From Thermoplasmata archaeon (GTDB taxonomy: Archaea; Thermoplasmatota; Thermoplasmata; JAGHBH01): a DNA stretch of 18,395 nt. Below the pieces are notes generated by a model, which saw nothing but the letters and a program-made list of their open reading frames with translations, was not told the DNA's origin and made no database searches. Position 1 is the stretch's first letter. Each line of letters begins with the position of its first letter. Made by a program: the position numbers and the translations under genes. The stretch is taken from assembly GCA_030673205.1 (NCBI GenBank), contig DAOVJP010000005.1, positions 1-18,395 of the forward strand. Reading direction: 5' to 3'. Shown here in pieces: positions 1-8,122 of this stretch.

Positions 1-441
1 CCCTATCATCTCGAAACTGGATATGTGCTTGCCAGTCTTGCCCACCTGGTCTAGGTCTGTCATCCGTATACATGGCTGGGAGACTATGAGAGGGTTGTAA
101 GGGGGAGGGACCAGACCGGAGGTCGCATGGGGTTGGAAATCGTATATGCTGGCGTTGACCAGCAACACGTCGTTCCTCCAACGTGCCACAACAGGATATG
201 GGTCGACGATGCCATGCCCTCTCTCATGGAAATAGTCGAGGAAGACACGTCGCATCTCGTCCATGGTATAGGGCCGTGAGGTGATGGGTTTGCCTATGAA
301 CCCGTATTCAACGCATGGTGTGTCGCCGCACAGCTTTCGTTCACTATCTCTTGTCCAGAACGCGGAATTGCAACTGGGGCATGTCTTGCGGAAGAAGCCG
401 TTACGCTTGAAGAAATCCAGTTGATACTCGTCTTCGAACAT
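1..441 (-). CDS. alaS: Alanyl-tRNA synthetase, N-terminal part (cut by window edge)
   Basis: Reading the minus strand from the ATG at 439-441 gives 147 open codons running off base 1. The product charges tRNA-Ala with alanine in the cytoplasm (class II synthetase). The translation has the archaeal AlaRS N-terminal layout: EYQLDFF near residue 5, then a four-Cys zinc module (Cys21, Cys24, Cys38, Cys43; CPSC...CGDTPC) with FWTRD between the pairs. It continues into the start of the catalytic domain ([34 protein letters not shown]). This zinc module is typical of archaeal AlaRS and absent from most bacterial enzymes. No Shine-Dalgarno site is seen. A TATA-like box lies about 30 bp upstream, so the message is probably leaderless or nearly so. 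An in-frame TTG three codons upstream is a less likely start. The catalytic remainder, editing domain and C-terminal domain lie outside the window. Confidence 0.93.
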   Translation of the reverse strand, partial: MFEDEYQLDFFKRNGFFRKTCPSCNSAFWTRDSERKLCGDTPCVEYGFIGKPITSRPYTMDEMRRVFLDYFHERGHGIVDPYPVVARWRNDVLLVNASIYDFQPHATSGLVPPPYNPLIVSQPCIRMTDLDQVGKTGKHISSFEMIG

Positions 442-469
442 GGTGTTCAACCGTGCATCAAAGGGGCGG

Positions 470-477
470 TATTAAAG
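470..477 (-). promoter_or_regulatory. TATA-like box for alaS
   Basis: On the minus strand this reads CTTTAATA. Its centre is about 32 bp from the alaS ATG, so a start site roughly 26 bp downstream would leave only a few bases of leader. Fits archaeal near-leaderless transcription; inferred from position and composition only. Confidence 0.45.
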
Positions 478-508
478 ACTTGCCTACGAGAACGTACAAG
501 GGGGCCGA

Positions 509-1048
509 TCACTCTCTGCACTCTTCACATATCAGGCGGCCGTCAATCGATTCCAGGCGGTTGGAGAATGCCTTACATGTCTCGCAGTATCCGGCCATCT
601 CCTCCCCGGGGGTGTCGTCATCCAGGCATATGAGGTTCTTCAGGTCCTCGCTGGAGGCTATGAGATGGGCGGAGGCTCCGAGTATGTCCGAATCCGTCAC
701 GACGCCGACGAGCTCTTTTTCGAGCACCACCGGCAGGCGTCGGATGTTGTGCTTCACCATGAGCTTGGCCGCTACGGTTATGTCCGCGTTGGGAGAAACG
801 GTGACGAGAGGGCTGGTCATTATGCTGGCCAGGTTAGCCTCGTCGGGTCTCTTCCCCGTGGCCACTATCTTGGATAATATATCCCTCTCGGTCACTATGC
901 CCAGAGCACCTGTTTCCTGTACGACGAGAATGCTTCCCACGCCCTTGTCAGACATGAGCCTGGCCGCGTCCAATACGGAGATGTCTGGGTCGCATTTGAT
1001 GGGGTTCAGCCGCATAAGTTCGTTAACGGTACGTCTCTGGTAATTCAT
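509..1048 (-). CDS. Tandem CBS-domain protein with C-terminal zinc ribbon
   Basis: 179 residues. Two CBS motifs (about residues 8-63 and 74-127; GIVTERDIL and GVVTDSDIL end the repeats) form one adenosine-nucleotide-binding CBS pair. After a short linker, Cys155-x2-Cys158 and Cys174-x2-Cys177 make a rubredoxin-like zinc ribbon. The same architecture is known from Thermoplasma acidophilum Ta0289, described as a CBS protein fused to a Zn ribbon that can bind metal. The likely role is a small cytoplasmic sensor responding to adenylate or metal/redox state; its partner cannot be told from sequence. The start is supported by AGGAGG 8 nt upstream (1057-1062) and a TATA-like box at 1093-1101. It lies 88 bp after purN and 67 bp before alaS on the same strand, with its own promoter signal, so it may be transcribed independently. 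Confidence 0.92.
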   Translation of the reverse strand: MNYQRRTVNELMRLNPIKCDPDISVLDAARLMSDKGVGSILVVQETGALGIVTERDILSKIVATGKRPDEANLASIMTSPLVTVSPNADITVAAKLMVKHNIRRLPVVLEKELVGVVTDSDILGASAHLIASSEDLKNLICLDDDTPGEEMAGYCETCKAFSNRLESIDGRLICEECRE

Positions 1049-1056
1049 GGCTTTGG

Positions 1057-1062
1057 CCTCCT
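1057..1062 (-). promoter_or_regulatory. Shine-Dalgarno site of the CBS/zinc-ribbon gene
   Basis: Reads AGGAGG on the minus strand, 8 nt from the ATG at 1046-1048, and confirms that start. Confidence 0.7.
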
Positions 1063-1092
1063 GGGTCTACACAAATATGATATGAAGGCCGT

Positions 1093-1101
1093 GGTATTTA
1101 G
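1093..1101 (-). promoter_or_regulatory. TATA-like box for the CBS/zinc-ribbon gene
   Basis: Reads CTAAATACC on the minus strand. Transcription starting about 26 bp downstream would give a leader of some 23 nt, just long enough to hold the Shine-Dalgarno site. Confidence 0.4.
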
Positions 1102-1136
1102 ACCTTCTCCCGGCCGTTCCCTCGGTCATTGCTCTC

Positions 1137-1745
1137 TCAGGGCCCATCCTGGAGTATGCAGACACGCCTCCCTTCCACCCTGACACGCCCGCTGGCGAAC
1201 AATTCCACCGCTTCGGGCAGCGCATTGTGCTCCTCCTTCAATATGCGCGCCGCCAAACTCTCTTCCGTATCCATATCCAACACCGGAACGGTGCGCTGGA
1301 CGAGGATGGGGCCGCCGTCCACGTCTGTGCTCACTATGTGCACCGTACAGCCGCTCACCTTCACCCCGTATGCGAGGGCGTCCCGCTGGCCGTGGGTGCC
1401 AGGGAAGGAGGGCAGCAGGGCTGGATGGATGTTGATGATTTTGTTGGGATAATGGTTGACGAAGAGGGGTGTGAGTATGCGCATGAAACCAGCTAGGACG
1501 ATCAAATCCGGCCTATATAGGTCCAGAACATCTATGAGCTCTTGCTCGAATGCCTCCCTGGTTTTGTTCCTGTGGTCCACATATCTCCATGGGATGCTAT
1601 GTTTCTCCGCCCTCTTGGTGGCCCCCGCCTCCTTCCTGTTGACCACCAATACCACGAACTCTACAGGGCTCTTCTCCCTGCTGTCGATGAGAGCCTGGAA
1701 GTTGCTCCCCCTGCCCGATGCTAGAACCGCTACCCGGAGTGTCAT
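1137..1745 (-). CDS. purN: Phosphoribosylglycinamide formyltransferase (PurN)
   Basis: 202 residues from the ATG at 1743-1745, close to the usual PurN length. Transfers a formyl group from 10-formyl-tetrahydrofolate to GAR in de novo purine synthesis. The N-terminus VAVLASGRGSN (residues 5-15) is the canonical phosphate-binding start. The catalytic triad is visible as Asn105 and His107 in NIHPALLPSFPG and Asp143 in DVDGGPI. An in-frame ATG five codons upstream (1758-1760) is less likely, because other PurN proteins start a few residues before VAVLASG. No clear Shine-Dalgarno site precedes it. The ATG overlaps a TGA in the next frame (ATGA, 1742-1745), which suggests translational coupling to the propeller-protein gene if that gene changes frame before its end. 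No other purine genes are in the window. Confidence 0.95.
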   Translation of the reverse strand: MTLRVAVLASGRGSNFQALIDSREKSPVEFVVLVVNRKEAGATKRAEKHSIPWRYVDHRNKTREAFEQELIDVLDLYRPDLIVLAGFMRILTPLFVNHYPNKIINIHPALLPSFPGTHGQRDALAYGVKVSGCTVHIVSTDVDGGPILVQRTVPVLDMDTEESLAARILKEEHNALPEAVELFASGRVRVEGRRVCILQDGP

Positions 1746-4203
1746 TGGAGGGTGATGCACAATGGGGTTGAAAAGGTTGGCGCCTCCTCTTGATCAGGCC
1801 TAGATAAGCGAGCACGACGACAATTATTAGCACAACAGGAACTATGAATATCGATAATGGGGTGTCGTCGTCGGTTTCCTTCCCTCCATCCGCTTCCAGT
1901 TCTATGGGCGTGAGAGCGCCTGACACATAGAGCTTGTCCCTGGTCCTCACCACTAGTGGACCAGCCAGGTCTTCCGGGAGGAAAAAGGACTCTACCCATT
2001 CTCCAGAAGAGAACAATTCCTCCACGCTCCCATCCCATCCTATCTCGTACAGAGAAAGGGATCTGAGGTATAGCGCTCCATCCCGAACGGAAAATGTAGG
2101 ATAGCGGTAGTAATAATTGTCCTCTTGTATGCTCCCGAAATCTTCAGCCGTGAGATTCCATCTCTCGTTTCCATCCTGGATACCGATGCACTCTATCCTT
2201 AGATAGCTAGAAGAACAGACCATTGCTCTTTCTTCTGTGTCCTCTATTATTACGCTAGAAACACGGGTGTCGGGCAAAGACCTATCCCATATCGTAATTC
2301 CATTTCTCCCATCAAGTGCAGAAAGTGTAGAGTTCCCAGAGGGGTAGCCATAGGAATAGGTGGAGAATAGGATGTCCTTTGTTCCATCTCCGTTGATATC
2401 GCATGTGTCGATGCTACATATATAATTACTGTACGGACTTTTCCATTTTATTTCACCCGTTTCCATGTCCACCATGCGCAACATGTCACCGTATAGAACA
2501 GCCCTCTTCTCCTCGGGAATGAACATACAGGATGATGAGGTGCCCACATCCGTTTCCCACAGTGACCCGCCGGATGCGCCATTCAACATCCCAACTACGT
2601 TCTGGCCATTTTTCCACCGTGTATACGGTATATCCTGCCAGCCATCCTCGTTCACGTCTAGAAGGGGATATAGCATATTGTAGCTCACTCCGCTCTCCCA
2701 TATCAATACCGCATCCCGATCGATCAGTTGAAGATTGCTTCCGTCGGTTCTCAGTATATCGTCTTCTCCATCCCCGTTGATGTCCATGCAACCGAATATT
2801 CGGAGGGGCGAGATGAGAGACCATGTTCTCTCTCCGGAAGCGAGATCCAGGCACACGGTCTCCCTCTCAGATGAGGTATAATAATATCCGCCGGAATAAG
2901 AGGAGGAACGAAGATCGATCTCCAAGAGAACCCGCGAGCTTCCATCTCCTTTCAAGAGATGAATTCCAGCATACCACTCCTCCTCGATAAAATCATATCT
3001 CCACACGGTCCGTCCCGTTGCTTGTTCAAGGAACCAGACTCCCACATTCTTCACTATCAGCACACCTGACACCCCATATTCTTCCACATCGATCAGGCTC
3101 GTGTATGTCGTGTAAGCGCCCCACTCGGGCTCAGAGGACGGTGAAAGACACGCATTGACCCAGAGTATGGCTCCCGTTCTTCCATCAACCGCCACGATAC
3201 GATCTTCTATGGAGAGTATGAGATCCAGAACTCCGTCCCCGTTCAGATCCTCTTGGAGGGGATCCATTGCACTGGACCCTGTATAGAGCAGAGAGAAATC
3301 TTCAAGAACCGGTCCCCACACATCCCCTTCCAGATCGGAGAGATGGAACGTGTTCTCATAGACCTCCAGCCTGGCCGTGTTCGGCAAGAGTTCACCCACA
3401 TCTTCCGATATCCGTTCCACTTCTTCATGATCGAGATTCATACCTGTGAGATGGTGGAAACCCATATCCACCAGGCCGGAATAGTCCACCGCCAACCCAT
3501 AGGGGCTCAACAATGCTAGGGTTATCTCCACATCCCCCGTGATGATGGAGGATATTTCCAATGGGAAGAAGAGGGAGTCGGTCTCGAACGTGTACACCAG
3601 AGGGTCGACGCTCTTGGTCTCGGGAGCTATCTCTACCAGGTCGAATGCGAAGTAGCGGATGTCGTTCTCCAGATAGTGGGCCACGGCCTCCTCCAGGTTA
3701 TCGGGCATCGAGGGGCCGTCGTAGCCCTTCGCGGAAAGGAACTCCTCCACCCACTCGGAGAAATGGTTGTAGTCGTTCACCTTCAAAAGGGAGAGGTCAT
3801 GCGGTCCTATCTCCTCGTGGAACACTATCTCCACAGAGCTGTTCCCACCTTCTGCTCCCGCACTAAGGGCTCCATGGTTCCTATCGCTCCACATGCTCTC
3901 CTCAAGCAGCTTGTTCAGTTCCTCGAAGGATTCCACGCTGCCCAATTCTACATCTGGGATAGTGGGGAAGGGAACGAAATGGAGGCCGTGGGATACCTCG
4001 CTCCCGTACACGTCCACGGAGAGTATCATTATCTCTGTGGTTCCGTTCCATCCTATGATCGCCTTCTGGCCGGGCTCGTAGACCGTGAACTGGGTCACGG
4101 GTATCATCCCGCCATCAGCAGACGCTGGCGGGACGAACATGCAGAGCACCAATAAAAGGACCAATACTATCGCCCCGATCCCACTCTTCATCTTTCTCAC
4201 CAT
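1597..4203 (-). CDS. Secreted, C-terminally anchored beta-propeller protein (PQQ-like/FG-GAP repeats)
   Basis: 868-residue ORF. Residues 1-29 are a signal peptide (basic MVRKMK, hydrophobic core, cleavage motif Ala27-Ser-Ala29). Residues about 30-300 form an N-terminal domain with QKAIIGWNGTTEIMIL; this resembles the opening of DUF2330-type exported proteins, a tentative match. Residues about 310-770 form a beta-propeller-like array. Asp-rich loops of the DxNxDGxxD type occur near 319, 474, 516 and 602, probably binding calcium. Strand motifs of the type D-G-x-T/S-G-x-x-x-W recur near 340, 455, 541, 579 and 631, as in PQQ-like repeats. A membrane segment at about 783-804 followed by KRRR anchors it with the bulk outside the cell. 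Ligand and role are unknown. After residue 808 the ORF runs through about 50 codons of purN in another frame; that tail is probably not authentic (see findings). ATG 4201-4203 fits leaderless initiation; ATG 4189-4191 after GGTGA is the alternative. Confidence 0.8.
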   Translation of the reverse strand: MVRKMKSGIGAIVLVLLLVLCMFVPPASADGGMIPVTQFTVYEPGQKAIIGWNGTTEIMILSVDVYGSEVSHGLHFVPFPTIPDVELGSVESFEELNKLLEESMWSDRNHGALSAGAEGGNSSVEIVFHEEIGPHDLSLLKVNDYNHFSEWVEEFLSAKGYDGPSMPDNLEEAVAHYLENDIRYFAFDLVEIAPETKSVDPLVYTFETDSLFFPLEISSIITGDVEITLALLSPYGLAVDYSGLVDMGFHHLTGMNLDHEEVERISEDVGELLPNTARLEVYENTFHLSDLEGDVWGPVLEDFSLLYTGSSAMDPLQEDLNGDGVLDLILSIEDRIVAVDGRTGAILWVNACLSPSSEPEWGAYTTYTSLIDVEEYGVSGVLIVKNVGVWFLEQATGRTVWRYDFIEEEWYAGIHLLKGDGSSRVLLEIDLRSSSYSGGYYYTSSERETVCLDLASGERTWSLISPLRIFGCMDINGDGEDDILRTDGSNLQLIDRDAVLIWESGVSYNMLYPLLDVNEDGWQDIPYTRWKNGQNVVGMLNGASGGSLWETDVGTSSSCMFIPEEKRAVLYGDMLRMVDMETGEIKWKSPYSNYICSIDTCDINGDGTKDILFSTYSYGYPSGNSTLSALDGRNGITIWDRSLPDTRVSSVIIEDTEERAMVCSSSYLRIECIGIQDGNERWNLTAEDFGSIQEDNYYYRYPTFSVRDGALYLRSLSLYEIGWDGSVEELFSSGEWVESFFLPEDLAGPLVVRTRDKLYVSGALTPIELEADGGKETDDDTPLSIFIVPVVLIIVVVLAYLGLIKRRRQPFQPHCASPSNDTPGSGSSIGQGEQLPGSHRQQGEEPCRVRGIGGQQEGGGGHQEGGET

Positions 4204-4223
4204 ATGAAGAATTGACGGTGGAG

Positions 4224-4230
4224 CTTATAA
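4224..4230 (-). promoter_or_regulatory. TATA-like box for the beta-propeller gene
   Basis: Reads TTATAAG on the minus strand, centred about 24-26 bp before the ATG at 4201-4203. That spacing would make the transcript leaderless and favours the upstream of the two possible starts. It lies in the 43-bp gap after the M20 gene, so the propeller gene can be transcribed independently. Confidence 0.55.
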
Positions 4231-4246
4231 CAACAATGGTACAGTT

Positions 4247-5575
4247 CTAGGACTGTTTCTTACTGCCTGACTTCTTCTTTTTCTTCTTCTCCACCAGCTT
4301 CCAGAGCATCTCTACACCCCACAATAGCAGGTCCTCATCGAAATCGAAATCGGGGTTGTGATGTCCGCCCCGTGTCGAGCAGCCCAGGCAGATATAGGCA
4401 GCCTCTCCGCCCCCTTTCTGCACCGCCTCCATCATGAAGGGTGCGTCCTCGCTTCCCAATGCGAGACGCTCGTCGATGATCGCCTCCTCCGGTATTCCTA
4501 CTTTGAGGGCCGCCTTTCGTATCCTAGCGCAGAGCCTTGGGCTGCTGGGGGCGCGTATGGTGTATCCGTTGTCCTCCACATTCAGCTTCACTTTGTGTGT
4601 CTTCGCCGCTTCCCGGAGTATCTCCATGACCCGTTCGACCATGTCCTCACATATCTCGTTGTCCTCCCCTCTGACCTCTACGTCCAGCAGGGCGCGGTCG
4701 GATATGACATTGGGGGCGTTGGAGGAATGGAATTGGCCCACCCCTACCCGTGATTCTCCTTTCTCATGTGGTGGAATTGCATATATGGCGTTAACGGCGG
4801 TGGTCGCCGCCAGCAATGCGTTCTTTCCCTCATGGGGGGCGATGGCGGCGTGGGCGCTTCTTCCCATGAATATTACATTGCACTTCTTCATGGCAAGGAA
4901 GGATAGGCAGCACACGAGCTTTCTCTCCGGGACGATGCCCACATGTATCGCAACGAAACGGTCCAATCCATCCAATGCTCCGTTGCGGGAGAACACCTGC
5001 CCTCCCAGCCCCCCTTCCTCCGCCGGTTGGAATATCAGATAGTAATCTCCCTTCAAGCTCTTACGATTATCGGCGATCCTTTTTGCCAGGCCCAGACCGA
5101 TGGCTATGTGTCCATCATGTCCGCAGGCGTGCATATTCTTATTTCTGGAGGCGAAGCCCTCATTGGTGGGGAGATGGCCCTCTTCTCCGGATTCCATGAT
5201 GGGAAGACCGTCCATATCAAAACGAAAGCCGAGTTTCGGTCCAGGACCGCAGCGCATACGGGCGATGACCCCTGTGTTCCCATCCCTCATGTTGCATATC
5301 CTCTCCTCCGAGCCCAGCATCTCGGCGGCTGCGTCATAGGCCTCTTTGTCCTCCTTGTAGGAGGGTAGGCCGAACCGTGGCTTTCCGTCATCCAACTCTT
5401 TGCCATATATCAGTTCGTAGCCCATGTCCTCCAGAAGATCGCATATGCGGGCGGTGGTCCGGAACTCAGTCCACGCGGTCTCGGGGTAGGCGTGGAACTC
5501 GCGGCGTAAGGACTTGAGCCTGAGGAGTTCCGGTTTGTCGTGTAGATAGGGGATATTGGGCGGTGTCATCCTCAT
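4247..5575 (-). CDS. M20-family amidohydrolase, AbgA-like
   Basis: 442 residues, a metal-dependent cytoplasmic hydrolase of amide or peptide bonds. Motifs seen: LRREFHAYPETAWTEFRT (23-40), metal-binding MHACGHDGH (148-156, with Cys151 and His153), catalytic QPAEEGG (184-190), His211 in AIHVG, and GGHHNP (403-408). Length and the N-terminal segment GKELDDGKPRFGLPS resemble the A subunit of p-aminobenzoyl-glutamate hydrolase more than aminoacylase/IAA-amino-acid hydrolases, but the substrate cannot be assigned. The start is set by an ATGA overlap (5572-5575) with the stop of the TPR gene and by GGAG a few bases upstream; an ATG two codons later is possible. The ORF stays open 26 codons further upstream inside the TPR gene, but that extension has low-complexity composition unlike the family. 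The last 15 residues are Lys-rich (six consecutive Lys at about 430-435), an unusual tail. Probably cotranscribed with the TPR gene. Confidence 0.9.
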   Translation of the reverse strand: MRMTPPNIPYLHDKPELLRLKSLRREFHAYPETAWTEFRTTARICDLLEDMGYELIYGKELDDGKPRFGLPSYKEDKEAYDAAAEMLGSEERICNMRDGNTGVIARMRCGPGPKLGFRFDMDGLPIMESGEEGHLPTNEGFASRNKNMHACGHDGHIAIGLGLAKRIADNRKSLKGDYYLIFQPAEEGGLGGQVFSRNGALDGLDRFVAIHVGIVPERKLVCCLSFLAMKKCNVIFMGRSAHAAIAPHEGKNALLAATTAVNAIYAIPPHEKGESRVGVGQFHSSNAPNVISDRALLDVEVRGEDNEICEDMVERVMEILREAAKTHKVKLNVEDNGYTIRAPSSPRLCARIRKAALKVGIPEEAIIDERLALGSEDAPFMMEAVQKGGGEAAYICLGCSTRGGHHNPDFDFDEDLLLWGVEMLWKLVEKKKKKKSGSKKQS

Positions 5576-6831
5576 CCCATCTCCTTCTTCACTCTCTCCA
5601 CGCTGTTCTCCGCCCCCAGTTCCTTGAATAATATTATCGCCTTCTCGAAGCATTCTTTTGCCCTCGTGTCATCCCCCTTCTCTTTGTATGCATTTCCCCA
5701 TTCGAGCATGCCGTATGCCAGCTCGTCTATTATGCCCAGCTCCTCCAATACGCTGGCGCTCTTCTTGTACTGTGCTTCGGCTTTGCCCCATTCCTTTCTG
5801 CCGCGGTGTATCATGCCTTGGTTGCGGTAGACATAGGCAAGGCCTATCTTCTCCTCTGTGCTCTCGAATATCTCCAGTGCCCGCTTGTTGTATCTCTCTG
5901 CCTCTTCCAGTCGTCCTTTTTTCGCGTAGGCGTCCCCCAGGTTCACGCAGCCGAAGGCGGTTATCCTTATGTTCTCTATCTCCTCTCCGATGCTGAAGGT
6001 CTTCTTGAAATAGCCTATGGCCTTGTCAACAAGGTTCTGTTTCATGCACGAATCGCCCATGTTGCTGTAGGCCCGTCCCATCTCTTCAAAATTCTTCTCT
6101 TTCTGGAGGTAGCTAATGGCTTTGGTGAAGGCTCCCATGGATTGGGGCCAATCGCTTATGCTACCGTAGAGGTTGCCCAGATCGATGTACACCTCGCCTA
6201 GGATGTCGTTGGCATTGGCTTTCTCGGCATATTCCAAACATTCCAGATAGAATTCCCGGGCCTTTTTGTTGTCCCCTGCCCGCCAGTGCACCCTACCCAG
6301 GCCCCGATAGGCGTCGGCCATGCCCTTTGTGTTCTCCATCTTCCGGAAGAGGGCTAGTCCCTTGTTCATGTTTTCCAGCGCCTCGTCCCATCTGCCGCTC
6401 TGCTCGTGCATCAGGCCGATATTGGAGTAGGTCTTCGCCTTCCTTCCAGCATCCTTTATCTCCTCGCTCAGGTGCAGCGCCTGGTCGTAATACTCCAGGG
6501 CCTCCTCCTCACCCCTGAGTCTGCATGTCTCTCCTATCTCGTTCAGTGCATCGATCCTCGCTCTTTTCTTGTATATGTCCGCCCCCTTCACATCCGTGCC
6601 CAGTACGGCGAGTCTGCTCACGTTCTTCGTTATCTTCCTCGCCCCTTCCTCTCCGACGAAGGAGGACATGGCGGCAGGTAGGACGGCGGAGAGGCGGGGT
6701 ATGTCCTTTGCCTCTATCTTCTTGGGGTCTATGTCGAGCTTGGCGCACTGCTGTTTCAGTATGAACTTGCCCATCGGACCCATCTCCTGGGTCAGAAGGA
6801 TATAGATCCGTTTGCTCAACACGGTGGGCAT
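5572..6831 (-). CDS. TPR-repeat protein, paralogue 1
   Basis: 419 residues. Residues 8-72 form a helical module (LLTQEMGPMGKFILKQQC, then DIPRLS) shared with the other TPR protein in this window but not part of the repeats. From about residue 90 to the end there are about seven tetratricopeptide repeats of roughly 40 residues (for example ADAYRGLGRVHWRAGD, EMGRAYSNMGD, LAYVYRNQGMIH), forming a protein-binding superhelix. There is no signal peptide or membrane segment, so it is cytoplasmic, probably a scaffold or regulator. The ORF is open for another 112 codons upstream, but that stretch lies inside the kbl-like gene in another frame. ATG 6829-6831 is chosen because it begins just before the shared module; no good Shine-Dalgarno site is seen. 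It starts 47 bp after the kbl-like gene and overlaps the M20 gene by ATGA, suggesting an operon. Confidence 0.88.
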   Translation of the reverse strand: MPTVLSKRIYILLTQEMGPMGKFILKQQCAKLDIDPKKIEAKDIPRLSAVLPAAMSSFVGEEGARKITKNVSRLAVLGTDVKGADIYKKRARIDALNEIGETCRLRGEEEALEYYDQALHLSEEIKDAGRKAKTYSNIGLMHEQSGRWDEALENMNKGLALFRKMENTKGMADAYRGLGRVHWRAGDNKKAREFYLECLEYAEKANANDILGEVYIDLGNLYGSISDWPQSMGAFTKAISYLQKEKNFEEMGRAYSNMGDSCMKQNLVDKAIGYFKKTFSIGEEIENIRITAFGCVNLGDAYAKKGRLEEAERYNKRALEIFESTEEKIGLAYVYRNQGMIHRGRKEWGKAEAQYKKSASVLEELGIIDELAYGMLEWGNAYKEKGDDTRAKECFEKAIILFKELGAENSVERVKKEMG

Positions 6832-6878
6832 TCTATGCGCCCCTTTGTGATATCTTGTCCACCTTTCCACCTTCCGTT

Positions 6879-8063
6879 CTAGAGTATCCCGACCTTCTTT
6901 CCGTTCCTCTCGAAGGCCTCCAATGCTTTGTCCAGATCCTCCCGTGTCAGACCGGCGTTCATCATGGTCCTTATCCTTGCCTTGTCCCGTGCCACCATCG
7001 GGAAGACTATGGGCAGCGCGAACACGCCGTCCTCCATCATGGCATCGGAGAGGGCCTTGGCTTTGTGGCTCTCCCCGCACATCACCGGTGTTATGGGCGT
7101 TTCGCTGTGGCCAGTATCGAAGCCAATGCTTTTTAGTTCCTTCGTGAAGTAGTTGGTGTTGTCCCACAATGTCTTAACATGTTGTGGTTCACTTTCCAGT
7201 ACCTCTATGGAGGCCTTGCAGGCCGCAGCCGTTGCAGGCGGCGCGCTGCCGGACAACAGCCATGTTCTGGATCTGTTGAAAGCGAAGTTAACGAGGTCGC
7301 GGCTCCCGGCGGCCAGTCCTCCCACGACCCCCAATGCTTTGGAGAACGTTCCCATCTCCACGTCTATCCTTCCTTCCAGGCCGAAATGGGGGCCTATACC
7401 CCGGCCGTCCGGACCCAACACGCCCTCTCCATGGGCATCGTCCACATAGCTCATGGCACCGTATTCCTCGGCCAGCTTGACTATGCCGGGCATGTTGGCG
7501 ATGTCGCCGTCCATGCTGAACACGCCGTCAGTGATCACGAGGACACGGCGGGCGTTGTTCTTGTCCGCCTCCTTGAGGGCTTTCTCCAATCCGGCCATGT
7601 CGCTGTGTGGGTATACCCCACGGTCCGCTTTGGTCAGTCGCACGCCGTCTATGATGCTCCCATGGTTCAGCTCGTCACTGATCACCGTATCTCCTTTCCC
7701 TACAAGCTGTGGTATGAGGCCGGCGTTCACCGCGAAACCGGTCTGGTAGTACAAAGAGGCCTCTGTGTGCTTGAACCGGGCTATTGCCTTCTCCAACTGG
7801 AAGTGCAGGTCCATGTTTCCCGCTATGGCCCGCACGCTTCCGGAGCCGGCGCCGTGGGTGTCCACCGCCTTCTTCGCCGCTTCTTTCAGGCGAGGATGGT
7901 TGGATAGGTTGAGGTAGTTGTTGGAGCACAGCATTATTACCTCTTTGCCGTCCACGATACACCTGGGTGTAGAGGGGCCCTGCAGTTCCCGTAGTTCCCA
8001 GTTGAATCCATTCTTAACAAGCTCTTCATACTCTGCCCTTAGGAAAGCCTTTGGATCTCTCAT
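6879..8063 (-). CDS. kbl: Alpha-oxoamine synthase, probably glycine C-acetyltransferase (Kbl-like)
   Basis: 394 residues, typical for the family. PLP enzyme of fold type I that condenses an amino acid with an acyl-CoA. For Kbl this is the glycine + acetyl-CoA / 2-amino-3-oxobutyrate interconversion in threonine breakdown. Visible motifs: SNNYLNLSNHP (47-57), THGAGSGSVRAIAG (69-82), DELNHGSIIDG (130-140), the PLP-contacting VDDAHGEG (207-214), and TFSKALGVVGG (239-249) with the Schiff-base Lys242. The GSGSVRxIAG segment fits glycine C-acetyltransferase better than BioF, but 8-amino-7-oxononanoate synthase or a sphingolipid-type synthase cannot be excluded. The start is ATG 8061-8063, because GGAGATGA lies 5 nt upstream (8069-8076). 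The ATG three codons upstream would sit inside that site. No threonine dehydrogenase gene is nearby; the neighbours are two TPR genes. Confidence 0.88.
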   Translation of the reverse strand: MRDPKAFLRAEYEELVKNGFNWELRELQGPSTPRCIVDGKEVIMLCSNNYLNLSNHPRLKEAAKKAVDTHGAGSGSVRAIAGNMDLHFQLEKAIARFKHTEASLYYQTGFAVNAGLIPQLVGKGDTVISDELNHGSIIDGVRLTKADRGVYPHSDMAGLEKALKEADKNNARRVLVITDGVFSMDGDIANMPGIVKLAEEYGAMSYVDDAHGEGVLGPDGRGIGPHFGLEGRIDVEMGTFSKALGVVGGLAAGSRDLVNFAFNRSRTWLLSGSAPPATAAACKASIEVLESEPQHVKTLWDNTNYFTKELKSIGFDTGHSETPITPVMCGESHKAKALSDAMMEDGVFALPIVFPMVARDKARIRTMMNAGLTREDLDKALEAFERNGKKVGIL

Positions 8064-8068
8064 TGAAC

Positions 8069-8076
8069 TCATCTCC
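8069..8076 (-). promoter_or_regulatory. Shine-Dalgarno site deciding the kbl-like start
   Basis: GGAGATGA on the minus strand, one mismatch from GGAGGTGA, 5 nt before the ATG at 8061-8063. It overlaps the alternative upstream ATG at 8070-8072, which argues against that start. Confidence 0.7.
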
Positions 8077-8122
8077 TATCTGCCTACGACACGTGATAAG
8101 CGAACTGGTAGATATTGGTTTT

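Noticed and set aside
421..633. Short plus-strand open frame near the left end
   Set aside because: Runs antisense to alaS and the CBS gene; no start signal or family resemblance.
6832..7167. 112-codon N-terminal extension of the first TPR protein
   Set aside because: It overlaps conserved kbl-like coding sequence in another frame, is Arg/Gly/His-rich, and the paralogue lacks it.
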